64,000 nt of DNA, from the NCBI RefSeq assembly GCF_019599045.1, contig NZ_CP080623.1, positions 270,501 to 334,500 of the forward strand. Reading direction: 5' to 3'. Below, in pieces: positions 8,705-16,146 of the stretch. Position 1 is the stretch's first letter, and each line of letters opens with the position of its first letter. This DNA comes from Roseovarius sp. SCSIO 43702. GTDB taxonomy: Bacteria; Pseudomonadota; Alphaproteobacteria; Rhodobacterales; Rhodobacteraceae. Made by a program: the position numbers and the translations under genes. Below the pieces are notes generated by a model. The model was not told where the DNA came from. It did no database searches and worked only from the letters and a program-made list of their open reading frames with translations.

Positions 8705-9472
8705 ATGCGCGATCATCGAATGATCCATGCGACGTGCAGAAGGCGACGTGACACGAGGTCGATCCCGGAGCGCCTGCGCTGCGTGGCGGGTTTCATCCTG
8801 GCACCACTCGCGATCTGCATCGCGGGCGACGTGGCCGCAGCGGACCGCCAGTCGATCGCTTGCGATGCGGCGGCACGCGCAGCGGCGGAGAGGACCGGCG
8901 TGCCGACATGGGTCCTTCGCACGATCACCCGGGTTGAAACCGGGCGTGCCCATGACGGCGTGGTGCAACCCTGGCCCTGGACCGTGAACATGGAAGGCAA
9001 GGGCCACTGGTTCAAAACGCGGGCCGCCGCCCTTCGTTTCGCGCAAGCGGAGCTCGCCCGCGGCGCGCGAAGCTTCGATGTCGGGTGCTTTCAGATCAAC
9101 CATCGCTGGCATGGTGAGGCTTTCGCCTCGATCGACGACATGTTCGACCCTCTTCGGAATGCGCTTTACGCCGCGCGGTTCCTCGTCCGGCTTCATGACG
9201 AGACGGGCGATTGGTCGCGTGCGGCGGGTGCCTATCACTCGCGCACCGAGGTTCATGCTCGGCGCTACAGCGCGAAGTTCGATGCGATCAGCGCGAGCCT
9301 GCCCTCCGATCCGGCGCCGCGATCGCTGGCCGCCCGTTCCGAGGGACGGGAAGAGAACGCCTATCCGTTGCTGCAAGCCGGGGTCACGACCGGGCGACTC
9401 GGCTCCCTCACGCCGGCGGGGCTGGCCCGGGCCGCGGCCATCCTCGGACCCCTGGGCGATTCGAGGGGATGA
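8705..9472 (+). CDS. sltF: Flagellar lytic transglycosylase, SltF-like
   Basis: The 255-residue secreted protein has a hydrophobic signal around residues 25-46 ending AGDVAAA and a lysozyme-like transglycosylase domain. The likely catalytic glutamate lies in ITRVETGRAHDG near residue 78, and the downstream motifs SFDVGCFQINHRWHG and AAGAYHS are typical of the fold. It cuts peptidoglycan so the rod can pass. This suits the locus because the FlgJ encoded at 25411-25698 is a rod-binding domain without a muramidase domain. A GGAGG lies 11 bases before the ATG; a second ATG five codons in is possible. The stop overlaps the flhA start. Confidence 0.85.
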   Translation: MRDHRMIHATCRRRRDTRSIPERLRCVAGFILAPLAICIAGDVAAADRQSIACDAAARAAAERTGVPTWVLRTITRVETGRAHDGVVQPWPWTVNMEGKGHWFKTRAAALRFAQAELARGARSFDVGCFQINHRWHGEAFASIDDMFDPLRNALYAARFLVRLHDETGDWSRAAGAYHSRTEVHARRYSAKFDAISASLPSDPAPRSLAARSEGREENAYPLLQAGVTTGRLGSLTPAGLARAAAILGPLGDSRG

Positions 9473-11565
9473 ACGCCATGCCGAACGTCTCGCTTCGCGC
9501 GCTCTTTCAGCCGACAGTGCTCCTGTCGATGGCGCTCATGGCGATCATCGTCATGATGATCCTGCCGATGCCCGCCTGGGTGCTGGATATCGGGCTCGCG
9601 GCCTCCTTCGCGCTCGCGATCCTCATCTTCACGATAACGCTCTTCATCGAGCGGCCGCTGGATTTTTCGGCCTTCCCCACGATCCTGCTTGCCTCGCTCA
9701 TGCTGCGGCTGTCGCTCAACGTATCCTCGACCAAGCTCATCATCGGGCAGGGCCACACCGGCACCGGGGCTGCCGGCGACGTGATCGAGGGATTCGCGAG
9801 CTTCGTGATGGGCGGCAGCGTCTTTCTCGGGCTCGTGGTCTTCGCCGTTCTGCTGATCGTGAATTTCATGGTGATCACCAAGGGCGCCGCGCGCATGGCG
9901 GAAGTGGGCGCGCGCTTCGCGCTGGACGGGATGCCGGGCAAGCAGCTTGCCATCGACAGCGACATGTCGGCGGGTGCGATCACGCATGACGAGGCGCGCC
10001 TTCGCCGCGAACGCGAACAGCAGGAGACGACGTTCTTCGGCTCGCTCGACGGGGCGTCGAAATTCGTCAAGGGCGATGCCGTGGCCGGCCTGCTGATCAC
10101 GCTGCTGAACCTTGTCATGGGGCTGGTCATGGGGGCGGTCGTCCACGGCATGCCGCTTGCGCAGGCGTTCAAGACCTACGCGATCCTCACGGTCGGAGAC
10201 GGGCTCGTCACGCAGATTCCCGCGGTGATCATCTCGATCGCGTCGGCGCTTCTTCTCGCGCGTGGCGGGGCAACGGGTTCGACGGATCTCGCGCTGGGTC
10301 AACAGCTTGGCCGCCATCCGGTCGCGCTGGCCACGGTGGCGGTGCTGATGGTTCTCTTCGCACTGGTGCCGGGCCTGCCCTTCTTGCCTTTCATGCTCGG
10401 CGGGCTGGGCCTCGGGGGCATGGCCTGGGTCCTTCACGCGCGGCGGCGCGCGTCCGGCGAGGCTTCTGCCATGGAAAAGCCTCCGGCGGAGATCGCGCCC
10501 GAGCGGACGATGGGCGATGTGCTCGAACTCGACGACATCCATGTCGAATTCGCGCCCGACCTCGTGTCGATGGTTCTTGATCGGGGCACCGGCCTCGATG
10601 CGCGGATCGTGAACATGCGGACCCATGTCGCCACGCGCTTCGGGCTGATACTTCCGGAAATCCGCCTGACCGACGATCCCTCTCTTCCGCCCGGAACCTA
10701 CACGATCCGCATCCTCGGCGTCGAGCAGGCCCGCGCCACGCTGCGTGGTGAACAGGTGCTCGTGCTCGATCCGCAAAGCCATCTCGACCTGCCGCCGGGC
10801 GAGACGGTGAGCGAGCCTGTCTACGGTGCGCCGGCACGCTGGATAGATGCCGCGGCGCAGGACGATGCCGCGCTCGGCGGCGCGACGGTAGTGGCCCCGC
10901 CCGAGATCCTCGCCACCCATTTGCTTGAGATCATTCGCAAGAACCTGAGCCGGCTCCTGACCATGAAGGCGATGCGCAGGCTGCTCGACGAGATGGTCAA
11001 CCTCTCCGATCAGGCGCGGTCCGAGGCCAATCGCAAGCTGCTTGACGAGATGATCCCCGACCGCGTGCCGACGGACCTCCTGCATAACGTCCTGCGCCTC
11101 CTGCTGGCGGAACAGGTTTCGATACGGAACCTGCCGCTCATCATCGAATCCGTGGCCGAGGCCCGCCACACTTACGCGCAGGCCGAAGGGATCTGCGAAC
11201 TGGTGCGCCAGAGGCTGGGCTTTCAGCTTGTCTCGAGCCTGCTGCGCGAGGATGGCACGTTGCCGCTGATCCAGCTCGCTCCGGAATGGGAGGATACGTT
11301 CGGCACCTATCAGATCGACGGGGACAAGGGGCGGCTCGACGTGGCGCTGCCGCCGGACCTGTTCAATTCGCTGACGGGGGCAGTGGCCGAACAGGTCAAC
11401 CAGGCGGGTCAAAAGGGGGTTCATCCCGCGATCGTGACCTCCTCGACGCGCAGGCGATTCCTGCGCACGGTGCTCATGGCCAAGAACATCACCAACCCCG
11501 TTCTTTCGTTCGAGGAGATCGGCCTCGAGGCGCAACCCTCGCTCGTCGGGGTCGTCGCGGCTTGA
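9469..11565 (+). CDS. flhA: Flagellar export gate protein FlhA
   Basis: The 698-residue protein is the large subunit of the flagellar export gate. About eight membrane helices fill the first 320 residues, with the FHIPEP-family signature region visible as SLMLRLSLNVSSTKLI. The rest is the cytoplasmic domain that forms a nonameric ring and accepts chaperone-substrate complexes. I chose the ATG at 9469, which overlaps the sltF stop; another ATG follows three codons later. The end overlaps fliR in a TTGA arrangement. Confidence 0.96.
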   Translation: MNAMPNVSLRALFQPTVLLSMALMAIIVMMILPMPAWVLDIGLAASFALAILIFTITLFIERPLDFSAFPTILLASLMLRLSLNVSSTKLIIGQGHTGTGAAGDVIEGFASFVMGGSVFLGLVVFAVLLIVNFMVITKGAARMAEVGARFALDGMPGKQLAIDSDMSAGAITHDEARLRREREQQETTFFGSLDGASKFVKGDAVAGLLITLLNLVMGLVMGAVVHGMPLAQAFKTYAILTVGDGLVTQIPAVIISIASALLLARGGATGSTDLALGQQLGRHPVALATVAVLMVLFALVPGLPFLPFMLGGLGLGGMAWVLHARRRASGEASAMEKPPAEIAPERTMGDVLELDDIHVEFAPDLVSMVLDRGTGLDARIVNMRTHVATRFGLILPEIRLTDDPSLPPGTYTIRILGVEQARATLRGEQVLVLDPQSHLDLPPGETVSEPVYGAPARWIDAAAQDDAALGGATVVAPPEILATHLLEIIRKNLSRLLTMKAMRRLLDEMVNLSDQARSEANRKLLDEMIPDRVPTDLLHNVLRLLLAEQVSIRNLPLIIESVAEARHTYAQAEGICELVRQRLGFQLVSSLLREDGTLPLIQLAPEWEDTFGTYQIDGDKGRLDVALPPDLFNSLTGAVAEQVNQAGQKGVHPAIVTSSTRRRFLRTVLMAKNITNPVLSFEEIGLEAQPSLVGVVAA

Positions 11566-12329
11566 GCAACGCGGGCCCCTTTCTTGCGCTGGCGTACGAT
11601 CTCGTCTGGGCGCACTTCCTCGTCTTTCTCAGGGCGGCCCCGGTCATGTCCCTCTTTCCCGGTTTCGGCGAAACCACCGTGCCGGTCCGGATCAAGCTCG
11701 CGCTGGCGATCGCGATGACTTTGATCGTCACGCCGGCCGTCCGGTCCCAGATCGGGCCGCTGCCCGACTTCGCGGCCATGGTTCCGCTCGCCCTGGTGGA
11801 GACGGCGATCGGACTTCTGATCGGGATCGGTCTGCGGCTGTTCCTGCTCGCGCTGCAGACGGCCGGCTCCATGGCCGCCCAAGCCACGTCGCTGTCGCAG
11901 ATCCTTGGAACCGCGGGCAGCACTCCGATGCCGGCGATGGGGCATGTCCTCGTGGTCGCGGCATTGGCGCTGGCCATGATGCTCGGGCTTCACGTCCGCG
12001 TGGCCGAGATGTTCATTCGGTCCTACGCGCTTTTCCCCCTGGGCGCGCTGCCGGATCCCGGGGCCATGGCGGACTGGGGCGTGGAGCAGATCGGGGCCGC
12101 CTTCTCGCTGGCGTTCCGGCTCGCAGCGCCGTTCCTTATCGTTTCGGTCATCTACAATCTCACGCTCGGCATCATCAACCGCGCGATGCCCCAGCTCATG
12201 GTGGTCTTCGTGGGCGCCCCGGCCATCAGCGCGGCGGGCCTGATCGGATTGATGCTGCTGGCGCCGGTGATGCTCGGGGTCTGGATCCGCGCGCTCGAGC
12301 GGTTCACGGCCAATCCTTTCGGAGGGTAG
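11562..12329 (+). CDS. fliR: Flagellar export gate protein FliR (TTG start)
   Basis: The 255-residue membrane protein completes the FliP-FliQ-FliR gate. Family features are RAAPVMSLFPGFGETTVPVR near the N-terminus and NRAMPQLMVVFVGAPA near residue 210, with about six membrane segments. No ATG lies near the expected start. The TTG at 11562-11564 overlaps the flhA stop by four bases and yields the expected length, so a TTG start coupled to flhA is most likely. flhB begins four bases after the fliR stop. Confidence 0.92.
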   Translation: MSNAGPFLALAYDLVWAHFLVFLRAAPVMSLFPGFGETTVPVRIKLALAIAMTLIVTPAVRSQIGPLPDFAAMVPLALVETAIGLLIGIGLRLFLLALQTAGSMAAQATSLSQILGTAGSTPMPAMGHVLVVAALALAMMLGLHVRVAEMFIRSYALFPLGALPDPGAMADWGVEQIGAAFSLAFRLAAPFLIVSVIYNLTLGIINRAMPQLMVVFVGAPAISAAGLIGLMLLAPVMLGVWIRALERFTANPFGG

Positions 12330-12332
12330 CAC

Positions 12333-12721
12333 ATGGCCGGTCAGGACGACGACACCGACAAGCAGCACGAGCCGACGCAGCACAAGCTCGACGAGGCGCG
12401 CAAGAAGGGTGAGCTTGCGCGATCGGCCGACCTCACCTCGGCGGCTGGATACACGGGCGTCCTGCTGGCCGCGCTGATGATGGGCGGGCTGGCCGCCGAA
12501 CGGACCGGAACGGCGATGATGGTGCTCCTGGGACAGCCCGACCGCCTTCGGGCTGCCTTCTTCGATGGCAACGCGCGGCCGGTCACGGCGGGCCTCGTCG
12601 AGGCGGTCGCGGTCCCGATGTTCGCCTGGTTCGCGCTTCCGGCCGCGCTCGCGCTGCTCGCGGTGGTGGGCACCCGCAGCTTTGTCATGGCGCCCACCAA
12701 GCTCAGGCCGAAACTTCAAAG
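12333..12721 (+). pseudogene. flhB: flhB 5' fragment, interrupted by an insertion sequence
   Basis: Codons 1-129 of FlhB are present, starting ATG after GGAGGG. The product begins with the typical polar N-terminus (TQHKLDEARKKGELARSADL), followed by the first membrane helices. FlhB coding ends at about base 12721, where sequence of an IS110-type element begins. Joining base 12721 to 14418 restores a single 361-codon frame reading KLQRINPLSNAKQ across the junction, so no flhB bases seem lost. The frame stays open into the element and runs in phase into the transposase. Confidence 0.9.
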
Positions 12722-12726
12722 ATGCC

Positions 12727-12737
12727 GTAGTGGGGCG
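12727..12737 (+). repeat. Left subterminal inverted repeat of the IS element
   Basis: GTAGTGGGGCG is the exact reverse complement of 14402-14412. It lies five bases inside the inferred left boundary of the element. Confidence 0.8.
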
Positions 12738-12786
12738 CGGCACGAATCACTGACGTTATGCTTTGCGATACGGGATGTTTTGAAGT

Positions 12787-12875
12787 GTCGTTGCCCTTGG
12801 CACGTCTCTCACGTGTCGACGGGGTCGGGCCGGTGGGCGCGCCCCAAACTCTCTTGGCAAAGAAAGGGCAACGAC
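12787..12875 (+). ncRNA. Structured leader of the IS element, candidate guide RNA region
   Basis: A perfect 12-bp inverted repeat (12787-12798 with 12864-12875) would close a stem around a GC-rich inner part with further pairing (GGGG and CCCC runs at about 12821-12845). It ends exactly at the transposase ATG, so folding would also hide the start region. Just upstream and overlapping, bases 12779-12790 are complementary at 11 of 12 positions to the target DNA left of the insertion (12709-12720). IS110-group elements make a bridge RNA from the left non-coding end; this could be one. The RNA itself is not proven. Confidence 0.4.
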
Positions 12876-13916
12876 ATGGATTTGCATATCGGATTGGACG
12901 TCTCGCTGGCAAGCACGGCCATCTGCGCGGTTTCCGCGCATGGGAAGGTAATCAAGGAGACCACGGCCGCCAGCGAACCCGAGGAACTGGTGAGGGTTCT
13001 ACATGATCTGCCCGGTCGAGTAATAGGTGTGGGCCTGGAGGCCGGTCCCCTGTCACAATGGCTGCATCGGGCTCTGGTCGACGCCGGCTTTGACGCCGTT
13101 CTGATGGAAACGCGTCAGGTTAAGGGCGCCTTGAAAGCGATGCCCAACAAGACAGATCGGCGTGATGCGGAGGGCATTGCCCGGCTTTTGCACATGGGCT
13201 GGTTTCGGCCCGTCCATTGCAAATCCGTTTCGGCGCAGGAAACGCGCGCGCTGCTGTCATCCCGTAAGGCGGTACAGCAGGCCATGCTGAACATCGAACT
13301 CTCGATGCGGGGCATTCTGCGCAATTTCGGACTGAAGATCGGGAAGATTTCGAAAGGCCGGTATGAGGATCGCGTGCGCGAGCTCGTTGACGGCAATCCC
13401 ATGCTGGAAGCCGCGGTCACATCGATTCTGACCGCCCGCCGGGAACTTCGCAAAGAACTAGCCAAGCTGGAAAAGCTGTTGCGCGGCTACGCGAAAATAG
13501 ACCCGGTGTGTCGGCTGCTCATGACCATGCCCGGCGTGGGCGCACTTGTGGCGCTGACTGTCAAATCCTCAATCGATGATCCAGACCGTTTCCGATCCTC
13601 GAAAGAGGTCGGACCCTGGGCTGGGCTGACCCCGAAACGTGATCAATCGGGAGAGCGAGATATCCTCGGCCAGATCACGAAGGCCGGTGATGTTGGCTTG
13701 CGAACTGCCCTCTACCGTGCCGCGACAGTGATGTTGAACCGAGGCAGGGCCAGCTGGCTGACCGCCTGGGCATGGAATGTCGCCAAATCCCGCGGAAAGA
13801 AGCGGGCAACGGTTGCATTGGCGCGCCGTATCGGCGTGGTGCTGCACCGCATGTGGCGTGATGGCACGCAATTCTGCTTCAAGCGGGCCGATGCCATGCG
13901 GGCAGCAGTCGCATGA
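12876..13916 (+). CDS. IS110-family DEDD transposase
   Basis: The 346-residue recombinase has the RuvC-like DEDD domain at the N-terminus. The first aspartate is in HIGLDVSLAST (about residue 8), the glutamate in VGLEAGPLSQW, and the aspartate pair in NKTDRRDAEGIARLL. A helical middle follows, then the C-terminal Tnp_20 part with MPGVGALVALTVKSSI. The serine nucleophile expected in the C-terminal domain is probably in this region. It starts at ATG 12876 directly after a 12-bp stem. The upstream flhB frame enters the same phase, so a longer fused product can be read on paper, but this ATG gives the normal family length. Confidence 0.92.
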   Translation: MDLHIGLDVSLASTAICAVSAHGKVIKETTAASEPEELVRVLHDLPGRVIGVGLEAGPLSQWLHRALVDAGFDAVLMETRQVKGALKAMPNKTDRRDAEGIARLLHMGWFRPVHCKSVSAQETRALLSSRKAVQQAMLNIELSMRGILRNFGLKIGKISKGRYEDRVRELVDGNPMLEAAVTSILTARRELRKELAKLEKLLRGYAKIDPVCRLLMTMPGVGALVALTVKSSIDDPDRFRSSKEVGPWAGLTPKRDQSGERDILGQITKAGDVGLRTALYRAATVMLNRGRASWLTAWAWNVAKSRGKKRATVALARRIGVVLHRMWRDGTQFCFKRADAMRAAVA

Positions 13917-14240
13917 CCCCCGTATCAGGCATTCCGCAAATGAGGCTTGAACGAGAAGGAGAGATCGACCGCGCCTGAGGGTGCAGGCTCACCGAGGTCC
14001 CTTGCCGGGACGCGGTCCCCGATGATGCCGTGGTTATCCTGGTCGCCGGATCATGACGATCTGAGGACGCCTGAAAGATTGGCACGCGGGAACTGCTCTT
14101 GGACTTGGCATAATGAAGGCAGCCGATGCGCTGACCGCGGACAGAAGCATGATGCCGGCATGGGAGCGCCCTCGAGGAAGTCGACGCAAGCACGGTCTTA
14201 CGACACAGCCAACCCGACTGACATTGGTGCCACGCGATCC

Positions 14241-14288
14241 GGGGCGTTCAGCGCCGAGATGAATTGGCGTCTCCGCGCTGAACGCCCC
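14241..14288. repeat. Near-perfect 18-bp hairpin in the IS 3' region
   Basis: A 14-base arm (14241-14254, GGGGCGTTCAGCGC) pairs perfectly with 14275-14288. After a single C-C mismatch, GAGA and TCTC add four more pairs around a 10-base loop. It is not followed by a T-run, so it is not an intrinsic terminator. Confidence 0.75.
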
Positions 14289-14401
14289 TCGCGTCGCCCC
14301 CGTTCGATCCGACCCGCTCTCTGCTGGCGAGATCCGCCCAACCCCGCTGCGGCACGCCCAGACGGGACCTTTCTCATTGAAATCTCCCTCTTGAACACAA
14401 T

Positions 14402-14412
14402 CGCCCCACTAC
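14402..14412 (-). repeat. Right subterminal inverted repeat of the IS element
   Basis: CGCCCCACTAC is the exact reverse complement of the left repeat at 12727-12737 and lies two bases before the shared AAG at the right boundary. Confidence 0.8.
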
Positions 14413-14417
14413 AGAAG

Positions 14418-15114
14418 GATCAACCCGCTGTCCAACGCCAAGCAGAAATACGGACCATCCGGACTTTTCGAGTTCGCCAAGAGCCTCGCCAAGCTCATGA
14501 TCTATTCCGCGCTGCTGGCGAGTTTCGTGACCTGGCGCCTGCCCGAGATGACCGGCGCGCTTCATGCCGAACCGCGCGGAATCGGCCTTCTGATGGTGCG
14601 GCAGATGACGGATTTCATGCTCGTGGTCGTGCCCATCGCGCTTGCCATCGGCGGGGTCGACTATCTCTGGCAGCGGCATGACCACCGTCGCCGCAACCGC
14701 ATGTCGCATCAGGAGATCAAGGACGAGCACAAGCAGCACGAAGGCGATCCGCACATGAAAAACCAGAGGCGGCAACGGGCGACCGAGATCGCGTCGTCGC
14801 AGATGATGGCCGACGTGCCGGGCGCCGACGTCGTGATCGTCAACCCGACCCACTATGCCGTCGCGCTGAAATGGTCGCGGGCTGCGGGGGCCGCGCCGGT
14901 CTGCGTGGCCAAGGGCGTGGACAACATGGCGCTTGCCATCCGCAAGGCCGCCGAGGAGGCGCGCGTTCCGATCCGGCACGATCCGCCCACGGCGCGGGCG
15001 CTCCATGCGACCACGGTGATCGGAGACGAGATATCGCCGGATCACTACCGTGCGGTGGCGGCCGCCATCAGGTTTGCCGACGCGATGCGCACACGGGCAA
15101 GGAGCTTCGGATGA
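14418..15114 (+). pseudogene. flhB: flhB 3' fragment, interrupted by an insertion sequence
   Basis: The remaining 232 codons of FlhB resume in frame with INPLSNAKQKYGPSGLFEF. They include the last membrane helices and the whole cytoplasmic domain with the autocleavage motif NPTH (in VIVNPTHYAVALKW), which switches export from hook to filament proteins. An internal ATG at 14497 could allow a shortened product, but the N-terminal membrane part would be missing, so export function is expected to be lost. The stop overlaps the next gene by four bases. Confidence 0.9.
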
Positions 15115-15536
15115 AACGCGACGTCCGCGATCTGGTCGAGGTGACGCGGGTCGCCTTCGAGCGGGAGCGCGGGCAACTCGCGGCGTTCCTCGAGACGGAG
15201 ACGGCGCTTCGGCGTGACATCGCGCGCCTCGATGCGCACCGGGCCGAGATGATGCGCCTTCCCGTAGCCGAGCTTCGAGATCTCCGCGCGATCGGGGCCG
15301 AGATCGCCTGGACGGCCTGGCAGGACAGGCGCCGGCGCGAGCTGACCCATCGCCTCGCGCGTCATCTCGCGGGGAAGGAGGCGGTCATGGCCCGGGTGCG
15401 GCTGGCCTTCGGTCGGCACGAGGCGGCCGCGAGCCTCATGAAACAGGAGGTGGCCAGTCAGAGGCGCCGCGCGGCGGGCGCGGCAGGGCGGGCGCGGGAT
15501 GCCCAGATGATCCTGACTGCGAAATCCCCCGCGTGA
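15111..15536 (+). CDS. Uncharacterised helical protein downstream of flhB
   Basis: The 141-residue, arginine- and glutamate-rich protein is almost all predicted helix, with no signal peptide or membrane segment. It starts at an ATG overlapping the flhB stop, so it belongs to the flhA-fliR-flhB operon. Size, charge and position recall a FliJ-type export chaperone or coiled-coil stalk, but I cannot identify the family. Its expression is likely reduced by the upstream insertion. Confidence 0.65.
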   Translation: MKRDVRDLVEVTRVAFERERGQLAAFLETETALRRDIARLDAHRAEMMRLPVAELRDLRAIGAEIAWTAWQDRRRRELTHRLARHLAGKEAVMARVRLAFGRHEAAASLMKQEVASQRRRAAGAAGRARDAQMILTAKSPA

Positions 15537-15628
15537 AGGCGCGATTCCCGCTTTCGCGCCCGCCTGCGAAAAATGGTGATCGGAGCTGATCTCCAACGGG
15601 GTCGCAGCATCACGCTTGCGCCGGGATC

Positions 15629-16135
15629 TCAGCCCGCCTGCCGCGCGAGATCGGTGATGAGCACGTCCTGCACCACCGGCCCCAGAACCTTCCGCGCCAC
15701 GTCGCGCAGTGCGGCCTTCAGGGCGCCGAGCTTGCGGCTGTCGGTGAAATCGCCGTCGAACCCGCCGATGCCGGCATGTTCGAAAAGAACCTCGAGGAAG
15801 TGATCGCGCAGCTTCGGTTCGTGCAGATAGACAGCCTCGGAGCTTCCCGCCGTCACCTCGAGGTTGAGAGACATGACAATCAGGCCCTGCATCCCGCCTT
15901 CGGCGACGAGCGGGACCACGAACTGGTTGTTGAGCTTGACGTAGTCGCGACCGGCGGGCGCGGCAGCATGAGTCTCGGCGAGAGCCACATCGTTTGCCGC
16001 ATGATCGGCGGGCTGGCATGTTTCGGGCGGCGTCTCGGCATCGGGAGGCGCATCGGAGCGCAGAGCGAGGCCGGCTTCCACGCCGCCGCCCAGACCCAGA
16101 AGCGGCAGAAGGACGAGGATGAGGATTTTCTTCAT
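15629..16135 (-). CDS. Second FliL-like basal body protein
   Basis: The 168-residue protein has an N-terminal signal or anchor (KKILILVLLPLLGLGGGV) and a periplasmic domain. The motif DYVKLNNQFVVPLV is followed by MSLNLEVTAG, as in FliL relatives next to flgH in Rhodobacterales. It is the last gene of the leftward flg block, 11 bases after flgH. It probably sits near the basal body or stator and is distinct from FliL at 3920-4426, with which it shares little sequence. Confidence 0.75.
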   Translation of the reverse strand: MKKILILVLLPLLGLGGGVEAGLALRSDAPPDAETPPETCQPADHAANDVALAETHAAAPAGRDYVKLNNQFVVPLVAEGGMQGLIVMSLNLEVTAGSSEAVYLHEPKLRDHFLEVLFEHAGIGGFDGDFTDSRKLGALKAALRDVARKVLGPVVQDVLITDLARQAG

Positions 16136-16146
16136 GGACCCGGTCC

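Larger units (their letters stand above)
12722..14417 (+). mobile_element. IS110-family element (IS1111-like) inserted in flhB
   Basis: An element of about 1.7 kb splits flhB. Its ends carry an 11-bp subterminal inverted repeat, GTAGTGGGGCG at 12727-12737 and its complement at 14402-14412, five bases from the left boundary and two from the right. A 3-bp AAG is present at both flanks (12719-12721 and 14415-14417), and no longer target duplication is seen. A DEDD-type transposase is at 12876-13916. Subterminal repeats set off unequally from the ends point to the IS1111 subgroup. Boundaries could shift by up to three bases because of the shared AAG. Confidence 0.88.
13917..14417 (+). other. Long 3' non-coding region of the IS element
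   Basis: About 500 bases lie between the transposase stop and the right end, unusually long for this family. They contain a GGGAC-GCG-GTCCC hairpin (14007-14019) and, 5 bases later, GATGCCGT (14024-14031), which equals the left terminus of the element including the last base of the core. GGATCA (14048-14053) equals the right target flank including that base. A large hairpin sits at 14241-14288, and the right inverted repeat at 14402-14412. In IS1111-type elements the guide (seekRNA) is made from this side, so this is an alternative guide candidate. No protein-coding frame is convincing. Confidence 0.55.

Noticed and set aside
9361..11535. 724-codon open frame antisense to flhA
   Set aside because: Composition (very rich in H, R, D and G) is typical of antisense frames over GC-rich genes; flhA is certain.
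12333..13916. A single real FlhB-transposase fusion protein
   Set aside because: The open frame exists, but the transposase has its own ATG at the family position and FlhB is simply interrupted; I report the phase as an observation, not as a gene.
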